A stretch of DNA of 64,000 nt from Reyranella massiliensis 521 (lineage in GTDB: Bacteria; Pseudomonadota; Alphaproteobacteria; Reyranellales; Reyranellaceae), in assembly GCF_000312425.1 (NCBI RefSeq), contig NZ_HE997181.1:2146260-2210259 (forward strand), written 5' to 3'. Positions within the stretch are counted from its first letter, which is position 1, and the number at the start of each line of letters is the position of its first letter. Below, one piece after another: positions 20,942 to 29,632 of this stretch. The translations under genes were made by a program, and so were the position numbers. Below the pieces are notes generated by a model, which searched no databases, had not been told where the DNA came from, and saw nothing but the letters and a program-made list of their open reading frames with translations.

Positions 20942-21964
20942 TTAGTTCCTGGCGCCGACTGGCATCTTGATGGCGGCGTTGCGACGTTCGACCATCGGAT
21001 CTTCGAAGGCTCGAGGATAGCGGTGCGGCTGCTTCGACATGCTATCGAGCTTCGCCAGGGCTTCGGCCGGTAGACGCCAGCCGCCCGCAGCCAGTGTCTC
21101 GCCAAGCTGCCGGGCATTGCGGGCACCGACGATGGCGCTGGTCATGAACGGTTGTTCCATGACCCAGCGCAGCGCCACCTGGGCCGGCGACTTGCCGATT
21201 TCCTTGGCAACATCGAGCAGTGCCTGCAGGATTTCGCCGTGGTTGGGCGCAAAGAAGCGGCTTTGGAATCCCCAGCCTTCGGCCGAGCGTGTCCCCTGAA
21301 CCTTGAGGCTGCCGGGCGTGTAATTGCCCGCGAGGTACCCGCTTGCCAGCGGCGACCAGGCGACCACCCCTAGCCCTTCGGACTCGCAAGCCGGTACAAT
21401 CTCTTCATCGATGTCGCGGACGACCAGGCTGTATTGCGGCTGATAGGCCACGAAACGCGTCCAGCCCCTCGCGCCGCTGATCGCCAGCGACTTCATCAGC
21501 CTCCAGGCCTCGTAGTTTGAGCAGCCGGTGTAGAGCACCTTGCCCTGGCGCACGAGATCGTCGAAGGCCTGCAGCATCTCGTCGAGCGGCGTCTGATGGT
21601 CGACGTGGTGAATGTAGTAGAGGTCGAGATAGTCGGTCTGCAGACGGCGCAAACTGTCCTCGACCGCCTGCATGATGTGCAGGCGTGACATGCCGGAATC
21701 GTTCGGCCTGCTGCCCATCGGGTTGAAGACCTTGGAGGCGACGACAGCGTCGGATCGTCGGCCCTTCAGGGCCTTGCCTAGCATCGCCTCCGATACACCG
21801 GCGACATAGGCATTGGCGGTGTCGAAGAAATTGACGCCGGCATCGAACGCGGCGTCGACCATGCGTTTGGCCTCCGCCTCGTCCGCGCCGTTGCCGAAAG
21901 TCATGGTACCGAGACAGATCTCGGAAACTTTCAGGCCGGCACGGCCGAGGCGGCGGTAATCCAT
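20942..21964 (-). CDS. Aldo/keto reductase
   Basis: 340 aa NADPH-dependent oxidoreductase of the AKR superfamily. Catalytic tetrad by position: Asp48 and Tyr53 (FFDTANAY), Lys78 (VASKVF) and a His at 119-120 (DLYYIHHVD). The C-terminal cofactor-binding motif SAIVGARNARQLGETL is present. It is similar in length and motifs to the YghZ/Tas-like group. It starts 2 nt after the stop of an acyl-CoA dehydrogenase on the same strand. Natural substrate unknown. Confidence 0.93.
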   Translation of the reverse strand: MDYRRLGRAGLKVSEICLGTMTFGNGADEAEAKRMVDAAFDAGVNFFDTANAYVAGVSEAMLGKALKGRRSDAVVASKVFNPMGSRPNDSGMSRLHIMQAVEDSLRRLQTDYLDLYYIHHVDHQTPLDEMLQAFDDLVRQGKVLYTGCSNYEAWRLMKSLAISGARGWTRFVAYQPQYSLVVRDIDEEIVPACESEGLGVVAWSPLASGYLAGNYTPGSLKVQGTRSAEGWGFQSRFFAPNHGEILQALLDVAKEIGKSPAQVALRWVMEQPFMTSAIVGARNARQLGETLAAGGWRLPAEALAKLDSMSKQPHRYPRAFEDPMVERRNAAIKMPVGARN

Positions 21965-21966
21965 GG

Positions 21967-23181
21967 TCAGAGGCCGAGCATCGCCTTGGCCAGCACGTTG
22001 CGCTGCACTTCGGACGAACCGCCGTAGATGGTCGTCTTGCGCGTGTTGAAGTAGCGCGGCGAGACGTCGTCGACATACTCGCCGCCAACCGGCACGACGT
22101 TGCTGTCGTAGTTCCGGAGTTCCGTGAAGGGCGTGCCGTACCAGCCGACCGCCTCCACCGCGAGCTCCGTCACCTTCTGGCCGACCTCGGTGCCACGCAT
22201 CTTCACCACCGAGCCCATGTTGCCCGGCGCGTCGCCGGTCTTGAGGCTCGAATAGAACATCAGCTCGTTCATCTCGATGGCATCGATCTCCATCTCAAGC
22301 GCCGCCATCTTCTCTCGCCAGTTGGGATTGGCCGACAGCGGCTCACCCTCGTTGAGCTGCGTCTTGGACAAAGTCTGGAGATGACGGAATGCCTTGCGCA
22401 GGCGAGGCCCAAAGGCCTGGCCACCACGCTCGAACTCGAGCAAATACTTGGCGTAGGTCCAGCCCTTGTTCTCTTCGCCGACCAGATTCTCGACCGGCAC
22501 CTTCACGTCCGTGAAGAAGACCTGGTTCACCTCGTGCCGCATCGGCGTGCGCGTGCCATCGACGAGATAGATCGGATCGAGCGTGATGCCCGGCGACTTC
22601 ATGTCGATCAGCAGGAAGGAAATCCCTTCCTGGCGCTTGCCCTCATTGGAGGTGCGGACGAGGCAGAAGATCCAGTCCGCATAGTGGGCGTTCGTCGTCC
22701 AGATCTTCTGACCGTTGACGATGTAGTGATCGCCCTGTCGCTCGGCCTTGGTGCGAAGCGAGGCCAGATCGGAGCCCGAGCCGGGCTCGGAATAGCCCTG
22801 GCACCACAGCTCCTCGGCAGCGGCGATCTTGGGCAGGAAGCGCTTCTTCTGCGCTTCGCTGCCGAACTTCATGAGGACCGGGGCCACCATCTTGATGCTG
22901 AACGAGGAGAGATAAGGCGAGTCGGCCCGAGCCATCTCCATCTCGAAAATAAATTTCTGCGTCGAACTCCAGCCAGGCCCGCCAAACTCCTTGGGCCAGT
23001 TCGGGCAAAGCCAGCCCCTGCTCGCGAGCTTCTTCTGCCACTGGACCAGCCGCTCCTTCGAGACGTGGCTGGTACGGCTGCGGCGGCTTTCCTCGGCCAC
23101 CTCGGGGGGCATGTTGGCGGTGATCCAGTCCCGGACCTCCTGCTGGAATGCCAATTCCTGATCGCTGAACGCTAGACGCAT
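21967..23181 (-). CDS. Acyl-CoA dehydrogenase (first of two paralogues)
   Basis: 404-aa FAD enzyme that introduces an alpha,beta double bond in an acyl-CoA. Motifs: WCQGYSEPGSGSDLASLRT (FAD-binding strand), IVNGQKIWTT, SFLLIDMKSPGI, FTDVKVPVENLVGEENKGW, and the C-terminal TIYGGSSEVQRNVLAKAMLG. It resembles the pimeloyl-CoA dehydrogenase large-subunit/FadE-like group. It is closely similar to the next gene and probably arose by duplication. No ETF genes or small-subunit partner lie nearby. Confidence 0.95.
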   Translation of the reverse strand: MRLAFSDQELAFQQEVRDWITANMPPEVAEESRRSRTSHVSKERLVQWQKKLASRGWLCPNWPKEFGGPGWSSTQKFIFEMEMARADSPYLSSFSIKMVAPVLMKFGSEAQKKRFLPKIAAAEELWCQGYSEPGSGSDLASLRTKAERQGDHYIVNGQKIWTTNAHYADWIFCLVRTSNEGKRQEGISFLLIDMKSPGITLDPIYLVDGTRTPMRHEVNQVFFTDVKVPVENLVGEENKGWTYAKYLLEFERGGQAFGPRLRKAFRHLQTLSKTQLNEGEPLSANPNWREKMAALEMEIDAIEMNELMFYSSLKTGDAPGNMGSVVKMRGTEVGQKVTELAVEAVGWYGTPFTELRNYDSNVVPVGGEYVDDVSPRYFNTRKTTIYGGSSEVQRNVLAKAMLGL

Positions 23182-23287
23182 TTCTCAGTCTTTCTGTCTT
23201 CTGGGGCGACGCGAAGGATCTCGCATTCGCTCCCTTGATTTCCCTGAAACTCTCCTGAAGTCCTTCGCTTGCGCTCGGGACGACGGG

Positions 23288-24499
23288 CTACAGGCCGAGC
23301 ATGACCTTCGACATGATCCCGCGCTGCACTTCCGACGAGCCGCCATAGATGGTCATCTTGCGGCCGTTGAAGTAACGCGGCGCCAGCACGTCGACGCCTT
23401 CGGGGCCGATCGGCTCGACATTGGCGTTCCAGGCGCGCTGCTCCGGAAATGGCTGGCTGTAATAGCCCGCCGCTTCGACCGCGTACTCCTGGACCTGCTG
23501 CATGACTTCCGTGCCACGCAGTTTGATCATCGACGAGAGCGGCCCCGGGTTCTGGCCCGAGGCGAGCTTGGAGTAGAATTCCTGCTCGAACATCTCCAGG
23601 CCGGAAATCTCGATGTCCATGCGGGCGAGCTTCTCGCGCCACGCCGCGTCGGCCAGGATCGAGTCCTCGCCTTCCGGCATCGACTGGGCCAGCCGCCTCA
23701 GCCGCTCGAAGCCGGACCGCAGGCGCGGGCTGTAGGGATTGCCGCCGCGCTCGAATTCGAGCAGGTACTTGGCATAGGTCCAGCCCTTGTTCTCTTCGCC
23801 GACGCGGTTCTCGACCGGCACCTTCACGTCGGTGAAGAACACCGAGTTCACTTCCTGCGTGCCGGCACGGTTGCCGTCGGCCGTGATGATCGGCTCGACC
23901 GAGATGCCCGGCGTCTTCATGTCGATCAGCAGAAAAGAGATGCCCTCCTGCGGCTTGCCTTCGTTGGAGGTGCGCACCAGGCAGAAGATCCAGTCTGCGG
24001 TCTGCGCGAGCGTCGTCCAGGTCTTCTGGCCGTTAACGATGTAGAAGTCGCCCTCGCGCACCGCCTTGGTCCGCAAGCTGGCCAGGTCTGAGCCCGAGCC
24101 CGGCTCCGAATAGCCCTGACACCAGATCAGGTCGGAGTTCAGCATCGGCGGCAGGTGGCGCGCCTTCTGCTCGGCCGAGCCGTATTTCATGATCACCGGC
24201 GCGCACATCTTGGGGCCGAACGGCGAGGTGCCCGGCGCACCAGCCTTGGCCATCTCCATCTCGAAAATATACTTCTGGGTCGTCGTGAAGCCCGGCCCCC
24301 CGAACTCCTTAGGCCAGCCGGTGCAGAGCCAGCCTTTCTTGGCCAGGCGCTTCTGCCAGTCGATCAGCCGTTCCTTCGGCATGTAGGCGTTACGGCCGAC
24401 CTTGGTCTCGCCCATGATTTCGGGCGTCAAATTCTCCTTCAGCCAGTCGCGCACTTCCTGTTGGAAGGCCAGTTCTTCCTTGCCGAATGTCAGGTCCAT
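23288..24499 (-). CDS. Acyl-CoA dehydrogenase (second paralogue)
   Basis: 403 aa. It matches its neighbour through most motifs (WCQGYSEPGSGSDLASLRT, IVNGQKTWTT, FTDVKVPVENRVGEENKGW, TIYGGSSEVQRGIMSKVMLG). Differences in the middle, such as ITADGNRAGTQEVN in place of LVDGTRTPMRHEVN, suggest different acyl specificity. The two genes are separated by 106 nt. It is divergent from the FAD amine oxidase gene across a 101-base gap that probably holds both promoters. Confidence 0.95.
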   Translation of the reverse strand: MDLTFGKEELAFQQEVRDWLKENLTPEIMGETKVGRNAYMPKERLIDWQKRLAKKGWLCTGWPKEFGGPGFTTTQKYIFEMEMAKAGAPGTSPFGPKMCAPVIMKYGSAEQKARHLPPMLNSDLIWCQGYSEPGSGSDLASLRTKAVREGDFYIVNGQKTWTTLAQTADWIFCLVRTSNEGKPQEGISFLLIDMKTPGISVEPIITADGNRAGTQEVNSVFFTDVKVPVENRVGEENKGWTYAKYLLEFERGGNPYSPRLRSGFERLRRLAQSMPEGEDSILADAAWREKLARMDIEISGLEMFEQEFYSKLASGQNPGPLSSMIKLRGTEVMQQVQEYAVEAAGYYSQPFPEQRAWNANVEPIGPEGVDVLAPRYFNGRKMTIYGGSSEVQRGIMSKVMLGL

Positions 24500-24600
24500 T
24501 GGGGGCTCCTTTTAGGGGCCGGAGGGTACCGCGCCGGGTTCCAGCCCGTAAAGCGTAGGCTACAGTGTGCTCTCCCGCGTTTCGCTTTCAGGAAATGTGC

Positions 24601-25929
24601 ATGTCGCCGCCTGTCCAGCCCGTCGTCAGCGATGAAAAGCTCCCGGCGTCGGTCGATGTCGTCGTGATTGGCGCCGGTATCGCCGGCTGCAGTGCCGCTT
24701 ACTGGCTCGCAAAGAAGGGCCACTCGGTTGCCCTGCTAGATAAGGGCAATGTCGGTGGCGAGCAGAGCAGCCGGAATTGGGGCTGGTGCCGCCAGCAGCA
24801 TCGCGATCTGCGCGAACTGCCGTTGGCGATGAAGAGCCTGGAGATATGGAGGGATTTGAACCGAGAGCTGGGCGCAGAGACCGGCTTTCGCCCCACCGGC
24901 TTGCTCTACGTCACCACTCGCCCCGACGATTTCGCACAATGGGAGGAGTGGACGCTGCGGGCACGCGACTACCAGATGCACAGCCACGTGCTGAGCCCTG
25001 CCGAAGCCAAGGCGATGACGCCCGGCAGCACCGGCGACTGGATCGGTGGCGTGCACTCGCCGGGCGACGGCCGCGCCGAACCGTCCCTCGCCGGCCCTGC
25101 CCTCGCCGAAGCCGCGCGCAAGCTCGGCGCCACCATCCACCAGAACTGTGCGGTCCGAGGTCTCGATATCGCGGCAGGAAAAGTTGCAGGCGTCATTACC
25201 GAGCGCGGCATCATCCGCGCGACCGCCGTGTTATGCGCCGGCGGTGCGTGGAGTTCCCTCTTCCTGCGACGCCACGGCCTGCGCCTCCCCCAAGCCGGCG
25301 TCCGCTCCACTTCCTTTGCAACCATGGCCGCGCCTGAGGTCACAGATGGTGGCCTCTCGATGCCCGACGTCACGATCCGCCGGCGGCTCGATGGCGGCTA
25401 CACTGTGGGCCTCGGCGGCCGCGGCACCGTCGACCTTTCACCTCAGGGCCTGCTTTATGCCCGGCAGTTCCTGCCCACGCTCAGGAAGCGCCACAAAGGG
25501 CTGACCTTCGGTATCGGTCGCTCGTTCTTCGACGGGCCGGAGGCCTTCGCCCGTTGGTCCTTCGACAAGGTCTCGCCGTTCGAGCGCCAGCGCACCCTCG
25601 ATCCGGCAGCCGATCCCAAGCTGGTGAACCAGGGGCTGACGAAGCTTGCCGAGCACTACCCCGTTCTAAAAGGCCTGCAGGTTGCGCGATCCTGGGGCGG
25701 CCTGATCGACTCGACACCCGACGGTATTCCGGTGATCTCGGCGGTCGACCCGATGCCCGGCCTCTACCTCTCGACCGGCTACACGGGCCATGGCTTCGGC
25801 ATCGGCCCCGGCGCTGGCCGCCTGGCGGCCGACATCGTCGCCGGCGATCCGCCGATCGTCGATCCGTATCCCTTTCGCTACAGCCGTATGATCGACGGTA
25901 CCGATCTCGGCGCGCCGGGGATGATGTAG
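24601..25929 (+). CDS. FAD-dependent D-amino-acid/sarcosine oxidase-like oxidoreductase
   Basis: 442 aa of the DAO superfamily. The dinucleotide-binding motif VVVIGAGIAGCSAAYWLA is at about residues 22-39. SSRNWGWCRQQHRDLRELPL follows the FAD loop, and the C-terminal GGLIDSTPDGIPVISAV and STGYTGHGFGIGPGAGRLAA motifs are typical. The start at 24601 has AGGAA 8 nt upstream; an in-frame ATG at 24565 is less likely. Likely oxidises an N-methyl or D-amino acid. Convergent with the Bug receptor 2 nt after its stop. Confidence 0.92.
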   Translation: MSPPVQPVVSDEKLPASVDVVVIGAGIAGCSAAYWLAKKGHSVALLDKGNVGGEQSSRNWGWCRQQHRDLRELPLAMKSLEIWRDLNRELGAETGFRPTGLLYVTTRPDDFAQWEEWTLRARDYQMHSHVLSPAEAKAMTPGSTGDWIGGVHSPGDGRAEPSLAGPALAEAARKLGATIHQNCAVRGLDIAAGKVAGVITERGIIRATAVLCAGGAWSSLFLRRHGLRLPQAGVRSTSFATMAAPEVTDGGLSMPDVTIRRRLDGGYTVGLGGRGTVDLSPQGLLYARQFLPTLRKRHKGLTFGIGRSFFDGPEAFARWSFDKVSPFERQRTLDPAADPKLVNQGLTKLAEHYPVLKGLQVARSWGGLIDSTPDGIPVISAVDPMPGLYLSTGYTGHGFGIGPGAGRLAADIVAGDPPIVDPYPFRYSRMIDGTDLGAPGMM

Positions 25930-25931
25930 CC

Positions 25932-26903
25932 CTACTCCGGCTTCGCGCCTGACTCCTTGATGATCGGGTCCCAGAAGGCCATCTGGCTGTCGTAGAACTG
26001 CTTGGCCTGCTCCGGCGTCGAGATGATCACTTCGATGGCCAGCTCATCCGCCTTCTTCATCATGTCGGGCTGCTTCAGCGCCTGGTTGAAGGCGGCGTTG
26101 AGCTTGTCGATGATCGGCCGCGGCGTCTTGGCCGGAGCGTAGGCCGCGTACCAGGTGTTGATCGAATAATCGAAGCCCGCCGCCTCCTTGATCGTCGGCA
26201 CGTCGGGAAGCTGCGGCAGGCGCTTGGCGGCCGCCACGCCGATCACGCGGACCTTGCCGCCGTCGATGAAGCCCTTGCTCGACTGCAGCGTGTCGATCTG
26301 GAAGCCGTGTCGGCCCGCGATCATGTCGACCATCCCCGGCGCCGAGCCGCGGTACGGGACATGCAAGGCGTCACCGCCGGCACGCTTGGCGAACAGATAG
26401 CTCGCAAGATGAATCATCCCGCCGTTACCCGAGGACGCGTAGGAGTATTTGCCGGGATCCTTGCGCAGCATGCTCACCAGTTCGGGCGTGCTCTTTGCGC
26501 CATCGATCGGCGTCAGCAGGATCAGCGGCACACTCGCGACATAGGCGATGGCGGCGAGCCCGTTCACCGGATCGTAGCCGAGCTGCTTGCCGTAGAGCGC
26601 CGGCGCCATGGCCATGGTCGAGGCGCTGAACAGGATCGTGTACCCGTCAGGTTTGGCATCGGCGACCATTGCCGTGCCGATGTTGCCCGTGGCGCCCGGC
26701 TTGTTCTCGACGACGACCTGCTGTCCCAGGATCTCCGATAGTCGCGGCGCTAAAAGGCGTCCGACGACGTCTGTCGGGCCACCGGCCGCGAAGGCGATGA
26801 TCATTCGGATCGGCTTGTCGGGATAATTGGCCTGCGCAACAGCCGGCGTGGCCAGCACCGTCGCGCCAAGTCCTGCAAGTGCTGTCCGTCGAGTGATCGT
26901 CAT
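25932..26903 (-). CDS. Tripartite tricarboxylate transporter (Bug family) substrate-binding protein
   Basis: 323 aa periplasmic solute receptor. The start at 26903 (MTITRRTALAG) has GGGGGA just upstream and gives a signal peptide ending TPAVAQA, with an Arg pair that could be Tat-like. Family motifs: YPDKPIRMIIAFAAGGPTDV, LGQQVVVENKPGATGNIG, DAKPDGYTILFS, HVPYRGSAPGMVDMIAGR. It follows its paralogue by 11 nt. No TctA/TctB membrane subunits are in the window, so it either shares a distant transporter or acts as a sensor-type receptor. Confidence 0.95.
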   Translation of the reverse strand: MTITRRTALAGLGATVLATPAVAQANYPDKPIRMIIAFAAGGPTDVVGRLLAPRLSEILGQQVVVENKPGATGNIGTAMVADAKPDGYTILFSASTMAMAPALYGKQLGYDPVNGLAAIAYVASVPLILLTPIDGAKSTPELVSMLRKDPGKYSYASSGNGGMIHLASYLFAKRAGGDALHVPYRGSAPGMVDMIAGRHGFQIDTLQSSKGFIDGGKVRVIGVAAAKRLPQLPDVPTIKEAAGFDYSINTWYAAYAPAKTPRPIIDKLNAAFNQALKQPDMMKKADELAIEVIISTPEQAKQFYDSQMAFWDPIIKESGAKPE

Positions 26904-26914
26904 GGTGTCCCCCC

Positions 26915-27889
26915 TTATTCCACCTTGGCGCCCGATGCCTTCACGATCGGCGCCCACATGGCCATTTGGTCTTCGTAGAATTTCTTGGAGCTGGCAGGTG
27001 TCGACTCCACCAGCTCGATCCCCATGCCCCTGGCCTTGTCCATTAAATCCGGATGCTTGATCGCCTGGTTTATCGCAGCATTGAGACGGTCGACGACCGG
27101 CTTGGGCGTTCCAGCCGGGGCAAAGATCAAGTTCCAGGTGACGACTTCGACAGCGATCCCCGTCTTCTCCTGCACGGTCGGCACATCGGGCATCGAGGCG
27201 ACACGCTTGGGCGTGCAGACGGCCAGGATCTTGAGGCGCCCTGCATCGGCAAAGCTCTTGCTGCTGCCCAAGGTATCGATCTGGAAAGCATGACGCCCAG
27301 CGAGAGTATCCTGCATGGCCGGGGCCGATCCCTTGTACGGCACGTGCAGGACATCTGCGCCGGCGCGCTGGGCGAACAGCAGGCTGCCCATATGGATCAG
27401 GCTGCCGTTGCCCGGCGAAGGATAGGAATGCTTGCCCGGTTCCTTGCGCAGCAACGCCACGAGCTCTTCGATGGAACCCGCACCGGCCGCCGGTGCGACA
27501 ACGATCATCGGGACAGTGGTGAAATGACCAACGGCTTCGAGGCTCTTGTGAGGATCGTAGGGTAGCTTCTCGTAGAGCGCCGGCACGATTCCCATGATCG
27601 AGGTGCCGACCAGCAGCGTGTAGCCGTCCGGCTTGGCATCGGCCACGATCTGCGAGGCGATATTGCCTGCCACGCCCGGCTTGTTGTCCACGACGACCTG
27701 CTGACCGAGGATTTCCGTCAGCCGCTGCGCCAGCAGCCGGCCGGCAATATCGGTCGGCCCTCCAGGCGGGAAGCCAATGACCAGCCGGATCGGCCGGTCA
27801 GGATAGACCGCTTGGGCATTGGAAACCGAAGGCGCAGCCGCGAGCGCCACGCCGGCGGCCAGTACGCGCCGCCGCCCAAGGACCGTCAT
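26915..27889 (-). CDS. Tripartite tricarboxylate transporter (Bug family) substrate-binding protein, tandem paralogue
   Basis: 324 aa, same fold as the following gene with parallel motifs (YPDRPIRLVIGFPPGGPTDI, LGQQVVVDNKPGVAGNIA, DAKPDGYTLLVGTSIMG, HVPYKGSAPAMQDTLAGR). Signal peptide MTVLGRRRVLAAGVALAAA ends near SNAQA. The pair is a tandem duplication whose ligand pockets have probably diverged. Upstream on the same strand lies a gamma-glutamyltransferase-like gene (99-base gap), so a gamma-glutamyl or related carboxylate ligand is a guess. Confidence 0.95.
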   Translation of the reverse strand: MTVLGRRRVLAAGVALAAAPSVSNAQAVYPDRPIRLVIGFPPGGPTDIAGRLLAQRLTEILGQQVVVDNKPGVAGNIASQIVADAKPDGYTLLVGTSIMGIVPALYEKLPYDPHKSLEAVGHFTTVPMIVVAPAAGAGSIEELVALLRKEPGKHSYPSPGNGSLIHMGSLLFAQRAGADVLHVPYKGSAPAMQDTLAGRHAFQIDTLGSSKSFADAGRLKILAVCTPKRVASMPDVPTVQEKTGIAVEVVTWNLIFAPAGTPKPVVDRLNAAINQAIKHPDLMDKARGMGIELVESTPASSKKFYEDQMAMWAPIVKASGAKVE

Positions 27890-27988
27890 TGCTTCCCTCC
27901 GCTATCTTTCCTCGAGACTGTACGAGGCTGCACTCGACATGCAATGCAGGGCGGTCGCTTGGCGGATTTTGCCGCCGGCCAGATCAAT

Positions 27989-29617
27989 CTAGACAGCGAT
28001 AACCACGCCGTCGTGGCCAGGGTCGGCGCCACCATCGAGGCCGTCCTCGTGGATGCGAATGGCGTGGACGGCGGCAAAGCCGAAGCCGTAGGGGCTGCGG
28101 ACCACCGGATAACCCATGCCCTGCAGTTCGCGCTCCACCCTGCCCTGGATGCGGTTGGAGATGTCGATCGTCTCCGAGGTCGCCGAGAAGCGCGGCGCGC
28201 TCACCGCCTCGACCATCGTCATGTCGAAATCGAGCGCGTTCAGCACGACGTGCAGCACGCCCATGGCAATCTGCGTGGCGCCGGGTGCGCCGATGATCAG
28301 GTGCGGCTTGCCGTCCTTGAAGATGATCGACGGCACGACCGAGCTGAAGCGGGCCTTGCCGGGCGCAATCGAACCGGCCCGGCCGGGCCGCGGATCGAAC
28401 ACACCCATGCAGCCGTTGTACATGAAGCCCAGGCCCGGCGTGATGACGCCCGAGGGCATCCCGAGCGAGTGGGTCATCGAGAAGCAGTTTCCGTCCTTGT
28501 CGAGAACAGAGATATGCGTCGTGTCCTTGGAAACGGCCCCGGAGTTGAAACGCGGCACCTTGGCCATAGCGCCGGCCTGGATTTCCCCGGCCATTTCCTT
28601 GGCGTAGGCTTTCGAGATCAGCTTCTCGACCGGCACCTTCACGAACCTGGGATCGCCGACATGGGCGTCCTTGTCGATGGTCGCCCGCTTCATCGCCTCG
28701 CTGACCACGCGCAAATACTGCGCCGAGCCGTGCTCCATGGACCCGAGGTCGAAGTTCTCGAGGATGTTCAGCATCTCGAGCAGCATCACGCCGCCGCCTG
28801 GCGGCTGGTTCGTCGAGACTTTGTAACCGCGATAGTCGCCCCACAGCGGCTGATTGCGGACCGGCGTCCAGGTCTTGAGGTCTTCGGCGGCCAGCAGTGC
28901 CTCGTTCTTCTTCATGTCTTCGGCAATCGCAGCTGCGATCTCGCCCGTGTAGAAGACGTCGGCGCCGCCTTTCGCGATGGTGCGCAGGGTCTGCCCGTAG
29001 TCGCGATTGACCACGCGGTCCCCCACCCGCTTGGGTGTGCCGTCGGCACGACAGTAGAGGTCGCGCGCTGCCTTCGTGAAGGTTATGCGTTCGTGGTTGG
29101 GTGCCCGGCCGAATGCGCCGTCGTCGGACCACCAATAGTGAACGTGCGGCCGCACTGTCCAGCCGCTCTCGGCCCAGGCAATCGCCGGCTCGACGATGCG
29201 CGACCAGGGCAGCTTTCCGTGTTCCTTGTGCGCCTCGTAGTACATCTTGAGATTGGCCGGTGCGCAGACCGACTTGTACCCAATGTCGTTGACGCGGCCC
29301 TTCAGGATGAAGCCGTAACCGTCACGCGCCTCGCTCTCGATCAGGTTGGCCCACATGTCTGGCCGGGCGCCGAGCGGTGCCGGGGCGTGGGCATCGATAT
29401 AGCCGTGGAACTTTTTGCCCGGCATGTAGATGCCGCAACTGCCGAAGCCGGCAATGCCGCACATCAGTGGATCGACAACGCCCTGGACCAGCGCGCAGGC
29501 AATGCCCGCATCGACGGCGTTGCCGCCTTCGCGCAGCACGTCGGCACCCGCCTCCGTCGGTTCCGGTTGCGGAGCCACGATCATCGCCTGCTTTTTGTAA
29601 CGCACGGTTTCCTCCAA
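27989..29617 (-). CDS. Gamma-glutamyltransferase-like Ntn hydrolase, cytosolic
   Basis: 542 aa. It belongs to the self-processing GGT family: the predicted nucleophile is Thr366 in DTTHISVLDKDGN, and the C-terminal GSSIAPGKA-like region, here GRAGSIAPGKARFSSVVPSI, and GAPGATQIAMGVL are recognisable. There is no signal peptide, unlike classical periplasmic GGTs. The canonical Arg-Glu of the REMAP motif, which binds the gamma-glutamyl carboxylate, is replaced: the aligned segment reads IDAHAPAPLGARPDMW. Substrate may therefore not be glutathione. It is followed by two Bug receptors and preceded by the YibQ-like gene 15 nt upstream. Confidence 0.88.
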   Translation of the reverse strand: MEETVRYKKQAMIVAPQPEPTEAGADVLREGGNAVDAGIACALVQGVVDPLMCGIAGFGSCGIYMPGKKFHGYIDAHAPAPLGARPDMWANLIESEARDGYGFILKGRVNDIGYKSVCAPANLKMYYEAHKEHGKLPWSRIVEPAIAWAESGWTVRPHVHYWWSDDGAFGRAPNHERITFTKAARDLYCRADGTPKRVGDRVVNRDYGQTLRTIAKGGADVFYTGEIAAAIAEDMKKNEALLAAEDLKTWTPVRNQPLWGDYRGYKVSTNQPPGGGVMLLEMLNILENFDLGSMEHGSAQYLRVVSEAMKRATIDKDAHVGDPRFVKVPVEKLISKAYAKEMAGEIQAGAMAKVPRFNSGAVSKDTTHISVLDKDGNCFSMTHSLGMPSGVITPGLGFMYNGCMGVFDPRPGRAGSIAPGKARFSSVVPSIIFKDGKPHLIIGAPGATQIAMGVLHVVLNALDFDMTMVEAVSAPRFSATSETIDISNRIQGRVERELQGMGYPVVRSPYGFGFAAVHAIRIHEDGLDGGADPGHDGVVIAV

Positions 29618-29632
29618 CTTCGTTGGAGGAAC

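Noticed and set aside
21967..24499. Large/small subunit acyl-CoA dehydrogenase heterodimer
   Set aside because: Both proteins are of the same length and type (about 403 aa); neither looks like the small subunit, so they are treated as paralogues.
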